This document shows, one piece after another, positions 48,639 through 59,124 of a stretch of DNA of 64,000 bases; position 1 is the first letter of the stretch; every line of letters begins with the position of its first letter. This DNA comes from Rhinopomastus cyanomelas (taxonomy: Eukaryota > Chordata > Aves > Bucerotiformes > Rhinopomastidae). The DNA lies in assembly GCA_013400115.1 (NCBI GenBank), contig VXBP01000349.1, positions 124,001-188,000 of the forward strand, read 5' to 3'. The notes under the pieces are model-generated. The model was not told the origin of the DNA, made no database searches, and was given only the letters and a program-made list of their open reading frames with translations. A program made the position numbers and the translations under genes.

Positions 48639-48696
48639 CTTGCTGGCCAGAGAACTCATTTTCTTTAGTCAGGGCCTCCTTTGACTCAGTCTTCAT
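48639..48696 (-). CDS. Candidate first coding exon of a minus-strand gene
   Basis: The minus strand reads gggaagATGA, then 19 codons (MKTESKEALTKENEFSGQQ) and one base, then a perfect GTAAGT donor. The purine at -3 gives an adequate Kozak context. The peptide is polar, rich in Lys and Glu, and lacks hydrophobic segments, consistent with a cytosolic N-terminus. It leaves in phase 1, which fits the exon at 14560-14472 directly, or an unidentified exon before 42548. The gene was not recognised. The ATG lies in GC-richer sequence than most of the window, but this is not a clear CpG island. Confidence 0.42.
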
Positions 48697-49247
48697 CTTC
48701 CCAGGGCTCAGGGGACGTAGGCCACAGCCCTCTCCTGTCTGCTTGCTCCCACAGGGCCTACCCCATCCACACCTCCACCCCACCACGGTCCTGGAAGAAA
48801 TTACTCCTCCCCTCCACGGGTGAGGAGAGCACGTAATAAAGAGACCAGGCCCTCTAATGAGGGTGGAGAGGAGGGCAGCCTCGCCACCTTTTACCCTCAG
48901 CTGTTTCCTTTAAACTAATTTACACTTTGTGGCCTGGGAAGGCTCCTCAGCTCCTTGAGCTAAACCTCGGTGGTCCGGTAGCCCAGGTTTGACCTTCCTC
49001 TTAAGGATAATGGCCAAGTATTTATGGTACCAGACAGAATTTATCCTCTGTGCAGGAAGACTGGACAATGAGGAGTAGCTGGAGTTGTCAATCTTGGCCA
49101 TTTGTTGGTGTTTGTTTAATCTGTGCTTTCTAGAATCTTCCTGGGTTTGAAAAGACAGCTGGTGCTGGGGTGGGACAAGGCACCGGGGTGAGATGCAAAC
49201 TGCACAGGTGACTTTAGGGAGCCTGATGGGAAAACTGGGTTCACTTG
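48697..49247. other. Possible promoter side of the minus-strand candidate
   Basis: GC content rises at 48700-48900 with several C-rich runs and a few CpGs. I could not define a TATA box or start site. No repeat was recognised before the CR1 end at 49248. Confidence 0.35.
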
Positions 49248-49312
49248 GAGATGGTTGGGCTTGATGATTTTGTAGGTTTCTTCCAACCTTAATAATTCTA
49301 TGATTATGTGAC
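49248..49312 (+). mobile_element. CR1 LINE 3' end, 65 bp
   Basis: It reads gagatggttgggcttgatga, 'ttttgtaggtttcttccaac' and cttaataattctatgattat, with only the last 65 bases present. Confidence 0.88.
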
Positions 49313-50116
49313 TAGGAAAGGGCTCTTCTGCAAAAATTTGTCACAGTGGCTTCCCCTGGGCCTTGGATAGGCTCAGAGAAGCCAACATGAGTCACAGGTA
49401 AACTGAAAGATCTCCAGAAGTATAAGACTTGTATATGTGAGATGTTTTGGGGATTACCTGATAGGGACAGCTTAAACACTACTGCTAAGTTTGCTTTTGG
49501 TTCCTTCTCCATTCCCTGATTGTCAGTGTTATTCCCAAGGCATGATTTTGTGTGCTGTAACTAAGATTTCTGATACCATCCCATACTCCTTGTACCTTTC
49601 TAGAAAAATTACTTATCCCAGTACCAGGGCACCTTTCTTTACATTTTTGTCTCTCAGTAATGGTGTCTTTGTAACTAAGGTTGAAAATGTCAAGGAACCA
49701 TATGAAAAACTAAAATTCAGCTGGTCAGTATAATTACAGACCCTGTATCTCCAATAGAGGCTTCAATCCCAGTTTCTAAAGGGGTTGAAAAAATGCACCC
49801 AAGCACCTAGTCAAGTGACAATAAATTACATGGTGCCAGAATCAGATTCTGTGAGCATCTTATTCTTTTGCAGCTTCATGTTACCAGGTGCAAAACTTCA
49901 TCACTTGCTCTTCGTGTTGGGCATCCTCCAAACTGCTTGTGAAGCTCTTGGACTTACTTAAAGCTCATCATTCAAATTTAGCTCTGAAGATGACCTGATT
50001 TCTTGGTGAGCAAACTCCATGGTGGTACATGTTAAAAACACTGAAACAGGAAGATAATGTCCTCTTTGAACAGCTGCTGCGGTAGCCCTGGGAGATTAGG
50101 GGGACATCTTAGCCTC
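49313..50116. other. Non-repeat stretch, nothing recognised
   Basis: An 80-codon plus frame (49491-49733) has no splice support. No repeats were seen. Confidence 0.45.
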
Positions 50117-50520
50117 ATCGAATCATTTAGGTTGGAAAAGACTTTCAAGATCAAGTCTCACCACTAATCCAACTGTTTCAAGGCCACCATTAAACCATGG
50201 CCCTAAGCTTCAGATCTCCATGGCTTTGAAACCCGTCCAGAGATGGTGGTTCAACCTCCTCCCTGGGCAGCCTGGTCCAAGTCCCGATGACTCTTTCCAG
50301 GAAGAAGTTTTTATAATGTCCAAACTAAACTTCTCCTAAAGCAACTTAAGGCCACTTCCTCTTGTCCTGTCACTTGTTCCTTGGTGAGAAAAGATCAGTC
50401 CTCACCTCTCTTCAACCTTCTTTCAGGTAGCTGTAGCCAGCAAGGAGGTCTCTCCTCAGCTTCTTCACCAGCATTATTGCCCTTCTTTGAACCCATTCCA
50501 TCTCTACCACACCTCTCAGG
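50117..50520 (-). mobile_element. CR1 LINE fragment, about 400 bp
   Basis: It reads tcgaatcatttaggttggaa, 'caaggccaccattaaaccat', cttcagatctccatggcttt, 'ccctgggcagcctggtccaa' and 'cttcaaccttctttcaggta'. It has the same subfamily block order as the copy at 55016. Confidence 0.92.
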
Positions 50521-51587
50521 AAGGGGGTGGGGATACCCTCCAACATATTTGCTTTGCAAAATAGCTCATAATTAACAAAACACAAGAGTTCCACTGTGAA
50601 AATAGTTTCCACCCAGCATGGAAATTACCTCAGCTCTCAAACATGTTGCCCCTGACTGCTAGGTTACACTATACATCACGACTGGTGCCAGCATTTTGTG
50701 GCAGTGTGATTGGACTCAAATCAGAGATTAGGTCACCCATCAAGAGAGATTTCCTCCGGCTGGTCTCATTTACAATCACTAATGGCAATGTGTATTGCTA
50801 TTTTTGATAGCAACATCAATAACTTCATAGAGATGTGGTTAGCGTGAAAGCTGGAGCATCTGTCATTCAAGACACCCTTTAATGATGACATGTAGAGCCG
50901 CAGGAAGGCAGGATGATACCATCACACACATCTCAGTAATGGCATACCTGAGCTGCTCTTGTGTGAGCACCCAGCACAGAATCTGGCATCCTTAAGCCTT
51001 CTCACATAAAACCAGATTGAAAAAGAAATAGTTGTGCCATTAACTAAGCACAGATGCCTGCTTTCCTATAGGTTTGAGAGGAAGGGGAGTGTTGTCATCC
51101 ATGGGGACATCCCAAGGGAGAGATGTTACTGAGGTCTCTCACCTCTGCTCAGCTGTTTTCATGAAACTTGTAGAAAATCTGTAGTTTTCTGGCTCTGTTG
51201 GGTTGTTTGGAACTGGTGAAAAGGGAAGAAAGTTATCTCAGTGAGGAGAAGAATAGGAAAAACCTCTACATTCACACATGATGCTCCTATGTACTACATG
51301 CCTCCAGAAAAGTAGATCAACAGTGTTTCATGTTGTCCATTTTTTACACCAGAAACACCAGTTTCCTGCTGGAGATGCCTAGAATCTACTGTTACTTGCT
51401 CCTGTAGTGCCGAGGTTAAACACCACTGCAGCAGAGAAATGACATCTAGGTGGAGGCACATTTGTCACCTCCATTCATCACCCTTATGGACAGCAGTGAC
51501 CCCTAGCTCTGCTCCTGCCTTGCTCTCCGTGGGGATTTTACCTTCATAAAACATGTTCTGCTGAGGCAGATACTGTCCTGGTAGCGA
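50521..51587. other. 1.1-kb stretch, nothing recognised
   Basis: No exon-like or repeat features were seen. Confidence 0.45.
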
Positions 51588-51770
51588 TTTAATAAAAAAA
51601 TAAGGCATCATTTTTACGTATTTGTTATTTTATTCATTTATAATTAAAATATACTTTCTACATAAATGAATAAACTATATGTGTATGTATAAATTAATAA
51701 ACACTTATTTTATATGCATTTTATAATTCTAATTATTATTTATACTTTTAAAAATAATTTTTCTTTATTT
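51588..51770. repeat. AT-rich low-complexity tract
   Basis: About 180 bases of almost only A and T, with repeated ttatttt, aaataa and taaataa words and several TATA-like pieces. It immediately precedes the candidate start exon at 51782. It may act as a promoter-proximal AT block, a matrix-attachment-like region or plain slippage-derived DNA. Confidence 0.8.
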
Positions 51771-51781
51771 TGGGGACTCAA

Positions 51782-51847
51782 ATGGATTTGTCTGGTTCAG
51801 CCCAAACAAGAGAAACAACACACTGTTATTTTCTTACCAAGAAACAG
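51782..51847 (+). CDS. Candidate start exon, plus strand
   Basis: The ATG in ctcaaATGG has A at -3 and G at +4. Twenty-two codons follow (MDLSGSAQTRETTHCYFLTK, then KQ) up to the donor CAG then GTAGGG, leaving in phase 0. That phase fits the transmembrane exon at 53231-53385. Joined, they would make a short polar tail followed by a membrane helix, as in type II membrane proteins. The AT-rich tract directly upstream and the lack of CpGs make a promoter here uncertain. Confidence 0.2.
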
Positions 51848-53230
51848 GTAGGGGATTTTTTTTTCCCCCCTAGAAGCCAATTTCCTAAGGAAATGAGGCC
51901 TATTCCATTAAGCTGTATGTGGAGGGAGAGGGCAGACAGTCACATTACTAGGAAGTGATTTTTTTCTCTGTATACCACATTTTTGATTCCGGGAACGTGT
52001 GGTCAAAATCTGAGCATGAGGACAGATAGGGACTCACTTTCCATCCTCTGCAGCTGAGGACATGTGGGAAAGACCCTGAGAGTGTGGAGCCAAAGTTAGC
52101 TGAAACTTAAAGGTTTCAAAAATGTGACATTCCTTGGAGACAAAGGGAGTGACTCCTCATGTTGAGGAGTTCAAACCACTCAAGAAGCCACACAGAGTGA
52201 TAATGTTGTCAATCACGGGGAGAGTTCCACTGGGTCTCGTGTAGTTATGTGAGAACTCAGCCATAAGACATTAGTCCATATGACCAGGACAGATGTTAAT
52301 CTTCCTGTTTCTCCCTGAACTCCTAATTTTCTTCTTCAATTTCATCACACTGCCTTGGAATAGATAAATTCAGGGAGCGAAGGATGGACACTCAAGCACT
52401 TAAGAGCCATGCACATTTACAATAACGGAATCAAATAATAGCTACCCAAGCATCCAGGGCCATAATCTCAAATGGCAGCAGCAGAAGAAAAGTTAATAAT
52501 AGTCATTGTTACATGATTAAATTAGGTAGACAGGAATAAGTTTTTCAGGATTCATAATGGTTTTAATGATACTATTTAGTTACCAAGAACAATATGTCTT
52601 CTCTATTCACGAGTTCCTGGAAATCAAGGATGTTGAGCTGTAAAATATATTTTTAAAGACAGAGTTGTGAGCTATGGCCTCTCTGAAAGTTAGTTACTCA
52701 CTATATTGCAGTCCTGGAGCTCTTGAATTGTCCTTGTCTGCTGAGCAGGAGCAAGAATTTGATAAGAACAGTGGACTTGTGCATGAGCTTTTGGACAAGC
52801 TTAGCTTTTGAGCCAGACTCTGTGGAGGGATTAGGTCAAAGGCTGGAGATCACTTGCATCCACCTTGCTGTCATTGCTTTAAAGGAAGCAGTACCGTCAC
52901 AGCATGGTAACATATTTATGTTCTGCTATATGTCTGCACCATATCCTGGACCCTTCCAGCTTCTCTTGAGTCTCTTGTGACGTAGTGTGGCATTTCAGCT
53001 TGGCTGATGTGGTGGCAAGATGGGGGGTCAAGCCTAGAAATGAGAGAAAGCCTGATGCACACAAATTGGACTTGATTTGGGCCCCAAGAACTGGGATGTG
53101 CTGAGTACACTGCATCATATAAGACACATATAAACTGTCAACAGGGGCATTTTCCTAGAAAGCAATTTCAGTATTGTAGCAGACATTCTCTAAGAACCAC
53201 ATAAAGCACACAGAAAATCTCCAGCTGTAG
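51848..53230. other. Possible intron, nothing else seen
   Basis: A T8C6 run follows the donor (about 51854-51869). The 85-codon plus frame at 52723-52980 has no splice support. No repeats were recognised. Confidence 0.35.
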
Positions 53231-53385
53231 CAACGCTGCTGCGTTGCAGTGCTGGTATTTGTCAACATCTTCGCTCTGCTGGGAATTATTTTACAGGGCA
53301 GTGTGTTGTGGAAATACATCAACATCAAATGGACATTGAGTCGTATCAAACCAGACCTGAGAGCTTTTTCCTCACGCTGCTCCCA
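53231..53385 (+). CDS. Candidate exon with transmembrane helix and basic flank
   Basis: An open plus-strand frame of 51 codons plus two bases starts right after tag and ends at a donor, CCCA then GTGAGA. It reads QRC, then a hydrophobic helix (about residues 4-23, CVAVLVFVNIFALLGIILQ), then the basic stretch WKYINIKWTLSRIK. The helix-plus-basic pattern is typical of a membrane anchor. The acceptor is weak: AG dinucleotides lie close upstream and the tract is not pyrimidine-rich. It enters in phase 0 and leaves in phase 2. A 146-codon minus frame overlaps it, so strand and reality are uncertain. Confidence 0.22.
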
Positions 53386-54667
53386 GTGAGAGACACCTGA
53401 ATTCATGGTCGGCTTGAGCTGGACTGCACCAGCAGACACACAGGGTGTTGGTTTCTCCACCAGTATGAGCCCAGTGGGGTGATAGCTGTGGTAAAGTACT
53501 TGGAAAGCAGAATAAGATGTGTGATAGAGCAGCTTACCAAGTTCCCCCCAGCATGGGATCAGTGCATCCCCTTCAAAGGACATCCAAGCCAACACTGAGA
53601 CCTAACTTCTCCAGTGCTACCAAGAGTCCAAGACAACCCTTGTGCTGAAAGACTAAGATCATGAAGGTGAATTTGCCACAGCAGATATGTTTAATAAGCT
53701 GAGTATTTAATCTTGAAGAAAACCAGCAGGAGTGAAGCAAAAGCTGCAAGGCTGAAAACTGGCACAGGAGACATGGTCCCTGAATTTGGAGTAAAGAAAA
53801 CATCTCTCCATGTGGTTTGGAAAAACAGCAAATGACAGAGAAACATCTGTGGCTCCAAAACTCTTCCTTTCATCACCTTTTAGTAAGACTGTATTTTGAC
53901 AACATTAGTCCCACTCAGCAGGCTGGTCAAGGCTGTGAATGAAGACACTCAGCTTTCAGCTCTTTATGTAAACTCATACCTTCTCCCAAGAGCAAAACCA
54001 ACTCGCTTTTGTTATATTAACCCAAATAGATGTTCTCTCATGAAGTGAGGCTGCTGACTGGATGTGTCAGTGTGGACATCTCATGCCAGCCTTCGCTGGC
54101 TAAATGAAAGGCGGCTGTAAAAGGCTGTATGTAGATCTATCATCGGCTTTTAATGAGGATAACTGTTTTCCTAATTTCTTTATGTGATTGAAGCATATGA
54201 TTCCAAAGCTGTTTCCAATAGGGAGAGGAAGTCACGATGAAAATGTTCTTGACAACATTTACTGATGTCTGTTACGCACAGGGTATAACTTACTCCCAAT
54301 GTCACCTGCAGAAGCTCATGAAGAAAAGGATGAGTTCCAGTCTGCAGCAGTTTGTAAAGTAAGGGTGCCCCCACACACCATTAATTGATTGCCAATCAAG
54401 GTTACAACACCAAGTGTGGGTATTTTTATTTTCGGAGTTCAGGCAAAATTTCTGCATGAACTCAATAGCCAAGCGATTTGTCTCTGAGAAAAAAAGAGAA
54501 GTAGCTGCAGTCATCAGCTGCTAAGTCCTCACAGCATAGTCCAAACTGACCAATTACAGCTGTGATTATTTTTAACTAAATAAATGATTATTTAAGAGCT
54601 TCTCCTTTTCCCAGTGAGGATGGACACCCCTCCCATCTGCAGTTTCACCATCTAATATTGTATCGCA
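53386..54667. other. 1.3-kb stretch with ambiguous exon-like pieces
   Basis: At 54306-54493 both strands carry exon-like signals: a strong minus acceptor (cttctctttttttctcag) with an open frame, and a plus acceptor and donor around 54312-54358. They cannot both be coding and neither fits its neighbours in phase. Confidence 0.3.
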
Positions 54668-54885
54668 CAGTCAAAGAATCTCTTTAGTTGGAAGAAGTCT
54701 GTAAGATCATCAAGCCCAACCCTCAACCCAGCACTGCCAGGTCACCAATAAACTGTCTCTAAGCACCATGTCTTATATGCCTTTCAAATACATCCAGAGA
54801 TGGTGACTACATCACTGCCATGAGCAGCCTGTTCCAATCTTTGATAATACTTTAGGCAAATAAATTCTTCTTAACGTTATATTTG
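54668..54885 (-). mobile_element. CR1 LINE 3' fragment
   Basis: It reads cagtcaaagaatctctttag, 'ttggaagaagtctgtaagat', cagcactgccaggtcaccaa and 'gagcagcctgttccaatctt', and becomes unrecognisable near 54885. It has the same subfamily block as the copy at 8404. Confidence 0.86.
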
Positions 54886-55015
54886 AGAAAAGATATTTTC
54901 ATTTAGAAGGAGACAACAGACAATAAGTGCTGGTTGGAACATCCCTGTGCTAACTCTACCTGAGTCTATTGGGACTGTTTGAGATGTTGGTACAGGAGAA
55001 AGCACTAGAAGTCAT

Positions 55016-55587
55016 ACAATCTTAGGTTGGAAAAGACTTTCAAGATCACCATGTCCAACCATTAAGCGAGCTGCCCAAGGTCACCACTAAACCATGGTCC
55101 TAAGCTTCAGGTCTCAATGACTTTGGAACACATCCAGGGACAGAAATTCAATTCTCTCCCTGGGCAACCTGTTCCAAGGCCTGATTACTCTTTCCAGCAA
55201 GAAGCTTTTCCTCATGTCCAAACTCAACTTCCCTTGGTGCAACTTGAGGCCTTTTCCTCTTGTCCTATCACTTGTTCCTTATGAGAAGATACTAAACCCC
55301 ACCTTTCTACAACCTCCTTTCAGGTAGTTGTAGACAGTGAGAATGTCTCCCCTCAGCCTCCTTTTCTCCAGACTAGCCAGTTCCAGCTCCCTCAGCTGGT
55401 CGTCATAAAGCTTGGACTCTTTCTGTGGAGCAGCTTTCCAGCCTCTCTTCTCCAGGCCTGTAGCATTGCACCGGGTTGTTGTGACTCAGCCTTGGTGAAG
55501 CCTATAAAACTGGCCTTAACCCATTGATCCTGCCTGTCCAGATCTCTCTGTATAGATCATGTCTCTCTCTACCCTCAAACAGATCAG
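55016..55587 (-). mobile_element. CR1 LINE fragment, internally rearranged
   Basis: The first part is a well-preserved ORF2 C-terminal region: tcatacaatcttaggttgga, ctaagcttcaggtctcaatg, 'gtccaaactcaacttccctt', then ctccagactagccagttcca. From about 55460 it switches to a different CR1 block, gcattgcaccgggttgttgt and 'cctgtccagatctctctgta', normally well upstream in the element. It stops where the next copy's tail begins, so it appears to be deleted internally. Confidence 0.9.
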
Positions 55588-56505
55588 CACAGAATCACAG
55601 AACATTAGGGATTGGAAGGGACCTTGAAACATCATGTAGTCCAATAACCCCACCACAGCAGGATCACCTAGATCAGGTCACACAAGAACATGTCCAGGCA
55701 GGTTTTAAAAGTCTCCAGAGAAGGAGACACCACAGCCTCCCTAGGCAGCTCATTTCTGTGCTCTGTCACCCTCACCGTGAATAAGTTCCTTCTTATATTG
55801 TTGTGGAACCTCCTATGCTCCAGCTCACACCCATTGTCCTTTGTCCTATCACCAGATGACACTGAGAAGAGCCTGGGTCCATCCTCCTGACACCCGCCCT
55901 TCACATATATAAGCATTATAAACATTAATGAGGTCACCCATCAGTCTTCTCTTTCCAAGCTCAAGAGACCCAGCTCCCTCAGCCTTTCTTCATAAGGGAG
56001 ATGTTCCACTCCCCTCATCATCTTTGTGGCTCTGTGCTGGACTCTCTCCAGCAGTTCTATGTGCTTCTTGAAATGAGTGGCCCAGAACTGGACATAATAT
56101 TCCAGATCTGGTCTCACCAGGGCAGAGTAGAGGAGGAGGAGAACCTCTCTTGATCCACTCACCTTCTGATCCACCCCAGGATGCTGTTGGCCTTCTTGGC
56201 CACAAGGGCCCATTGCTGGCTCATGGTCATCCTGCTGTCCACCAGGACCCCCACTGCTCTCCAACAGGTCAGTCCTCAGCCTATACTGGTACCTGGGGTT
56301 GTTCTTGCCCAGATGCAAGACTCTACATTGCCTCAGTTTGGCTACTAGGATGCTGTGGGACACTGTGTCAAATGCTTTACTGAAGTCAAGATAGACCACA
56401 TCCACTGCTTTACCATCATCAATCCACCTGGTTTTGCCCTCATAAAAGGCTATCAGGTTGGTCAAGCATGACTTCCCACCTCCTTTCAAATCTAATTTAA
56501 AGCTC
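55588..56505 (-). mobile_element. Largest CR1 copy, about 920 bp, with decayed ORF2
   Basis: The 3' tail (acagaatcacagaacattag) abuts the previous copy. Reading the minus strand upwards, the ORF2 C-terminus is recognisable: PLYSALVRPDLEY (frame decayed), ELLERVQHRATKMMRG and LPYEERLRELGLLSLE. Farther up, near 56430-56360, it reads VVYLDFSKAFDTVSHSILV, the reverse-transcriptase palm motif with its catalytic Asp. Immediately after comes RQCRVLHLGKNNPRYQYRLR, which normally lies far downstream. The fingers, the rest of the palm and the FADD motif are missing, and the middle has frameshifts. It is a dead, internally deleted LINE. Its tail subfamily matches the copy at 994. Confidence 0.95.
55941..56489 (-). 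pseudogene. CR1 ORF2 reverse-transcriptase remnant
   Basis: This 182-codon frame is the longest in the window and lies wholly inside the CR1 copy. It starts with a basic region, then GKAVDVVYLDFSKAFD at about residues 27-42 (RT motif A; its catalytic Asp is present). It then joins by deletion to the C-terminal segment with ELLERVQHRATK and LPYEERLREL near the end. About 40 residues in the middle are out of frame relative to the family (GPGGQQDDHEPAMG and onward) and return to frame at EVLLLLYSALVRP. Motif B, the FADD motif and the endonuclease are absent, so it is non-functional. Confidence 0.93.
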
Positions 56506-58524
56506 TCTGAATGTGCCCTGCTAATTCCTGCCCTCTAAAGAGGGTAGATGCTGCAGGCAAGAAGAAGTTACATCAAAGACATCTCATGTCAACATGTTTG
56601 TCCCATGCTGGAGTGAAGGGAGGAAACAGTTGGAGCTGAACTTCCAACCTGAACTCTGCAGCTGTAAGTGCTCTGTGTCTGAATCCTCTCTTGTGCTGAA
56701 TAGATGTTATCGTGCATTGGGATGATTAAGTGTTATTAAAAGCAACCACTTAACCCTAGAAAAAGAAGAAAAAAGAAGCAGAATAAAGGATTTGTCAAAT
56801 TCTGCCGTTGCAGCCCCTACTTGAGAAAAGCTTGAAGAGGCAGCATCAGGTGTTGATGACAAAAGCTCTTTTGTGATGTTCCAGCAAGCAGTGACCACAA
56901 AAATATGTTACATAAGGTTTAAAACCTGAAACTGCTTCTGTCTGATGGTCTATTAATCTTCTTGCACACAATAATCATGTTCTCTTGCTCTCCAATGCTT
57001 TTCTGTCCGTATTATGGATCTTACTATGATCTTCTTATCTTTCCTATTTATTTGTGAAATCAAATATATTAATCTGATAAGCAAGTAAAAGTAAATGTTG
57101 TCCCAGCAGGGATGACAGGAAGCAGTGAATGATTTCAGTATAGTCTCCTACCAGGTTAGCACAGCTGAATCTAACATCTGCTAGCCTCCACAAGGCTGTG
57201 ACAAAGGTCACCACCACTGTGGTGAGCTTTGGTTGAGACTTATCATACAGAATGAGACTATTTTTCATGGGAGAATTAAAAAACCTGCTCAGTGATATGA
57301 AGTTGGCTCATCTACAGCAGGACAGAGGTGTGAAAACATTTTCTTCAGGCAAAAAAGTGTTGATGTTTAGGTCTTGACTTACATAGTAAAGCAGTCCAAC
57401 AGTAAATGCTATGCTGCACTTCGGGTTCTGCTTCAAATCCCTCATCTGAACCAAGCTGGAGTAACCAGCCCCTGTGATTGTATCCTAATCTTGGGTAATG
57501 CTAGAGCTTTCTCACCAATTTTACTGGAGTCAAATCAGTTGGGGTTTTTTGTTTGTTTTGTGCCCAAAAGCCCTTTGAAGTCATGGGTTTGAACTTCAGC
57601 TTGAAGTCACGGCTTTCTGTGTCAGATCTTTTCTTGGCCAACGAACAAAGTTGTTGTGATACTCAATTTTGTGAGAGCATGATCTGTGGACATAATCAGT
57701 TTTTGCCCTCTTTCACTTGATGGTTACTAGCTCTGATAGGAAACACCTAGGAGAAAAGCGCTGATTCTCTTACCTCCCAGTAACAGGGCTCAAGAAGATC
57801 AAAAGCAACTCAAGCTGAAGTTAAACTCCTTAGCAGCACATACTGTCCCTTCAGACTGGGGCTTCCCTATTGTTCGTAAAGTAGTTGTATCTCCCCTTTC
57901 TGGCATCCAAGAAGAGCCAATAATGAGTTTGTTATTCAATACCAGCCCATAAAGTATGCTCTTGTACCTCCCCACCCCTTCACTCCTCCATGGCCTTCAT
58001 GGGCTTGGCCTTTGTTTGTGCAGGGTGAAGCTCTCCTCTTGAGACAGAAAAGAGTAATTTCTGTCATGACTCACATTGTAGTTGGAGGTCACAGTGTCTG
58101 GTGCAGTTTCCAACCCACTGCCTCTGAAGCACAGCAGAACCATGCTGTGTCTAGGAAATAATATCTCCACCCCCTAATTCTGAGGCCATCTCAGATGGAA
58201 AATCACAAATGCTGTAATGAGTAACCACAGGGCTGAGGAAACCTCCCAGCGGATGCAGGCTCCATGCTCTGTAATTAGTCCAATCATTAGGGTGAATGTA
58301 ATGATGTTTCTAAAATTCTGTTCCCTGGTACTTCCAGCTTTGTTGAACCGAGAGCTGAAGAAGACGCTATTCTCATGCTGAAGAAGCTGAGATGAGGCTT
58401 CCTTGCAAAGAAGTTTCCTATGTTAAAGTGTGAGTGCTAACAATGCTGTTTCGTGCTAATGGGCTTTGCAAGAGGCTTGTCACTCGGGGCAATCCCAAAT
58501 ATGGATTGAGTGATGAGTGAATTG
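56506..58524. other. 2-kb stretch, one exon-like frame
   Basis: A strong acceptor, ggcctttgtttgtgcag, ends near 58022. It leads into a 44-codon open plus frame (GEALLLRQKRVISVMTHIV and onward) with no clear donor. A similar case starts near 57571 after a T/G-rich tract. Both remain unassigned; no repeats were recognised. Confidence 0.35.
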
Positions 58525-59124
58525 AGACTATCCTAGATTGCATGTCCAGCAGTATGGGCAGTAAGTCAAGGAAGAGGGTTGTCCCCCTCTGCGCCACTCT
58601 AGTGAGAACTCCTTGCAGAGCTGGGTCCAGCTCTGGGCTCCTCAGCACAGCAGAGACCTGGAGCTGGTGGAGCCAGAGGAGGCCCAAGAAATGCTCCTAT
58701 GAGGGTGGGACCTGCTGCTGCGAGGCCAGTTTGGGAGAGTTGGGGGTATTCAGCTGGAGAAGCTCTGGGTTGACCTTAGTGCAGCCTTTCAGAGCTTAAA
58801 GGGGTTGGCAAGGAAGATGGGGGGACTATTCGTCAGGGAGTGAAGTGATAGGATGAGGGATAATTGTTTTAAATGGAAAGAGCAGAGATTTTTATTAGAT
58901 GTAAGGAAGACATTCTTCACTATGAGATGATGAGACACTGGAACAGGTCACCCAGGGAAGTCATGGCTGCTCCATCCCTGGAAGCATTTAAGACCATGTT
59001 GGATGAGGATTTAAGCAACCTAGTCTGGTGAGAGGTGTCCTTGCCCATAGAAGGGAATTGGAACTGAATGACCTTTAAGGTTCCTTTGAACCCAAACCAT
59101 TCTGTGATTCTACGATTGTCCTAT
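58525..59124 (+). mobile_element. CR1 LINE fragment, about 600 bp
   Basis: It is long but decayed: 'ccttgcagagctgggtccag', 'gagagttgggggtattcagc', agtgataggatgagggataa, 'attcttcactatgagatgat', 'ccatccctggaagcatttaa' and ggtgtccttgcccatagaag. The end is 'ccattctgtgattctacgat'. It carries the complement of the 'ccatgggcaggga' block that is characteristic of the copies at 5920 and 11904. Confidence 0.92.

Noticed and set aside
53155..53595. 146-codon minus-strand frame
   Set aside because: There is no recognisable motif, and it overlaps the plus-strand membrane-helix segment, which has a more protein-like pattern.
54306..54493. Exon-like signals on both strands (minus acceptor cttctctttttttctcag; plus segment 54312-54358 bounded by cctgcag and GTAAGG)
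   Set aside because: The two readings are mutually exclusive and neither matches the phase of neighbouring candidates.
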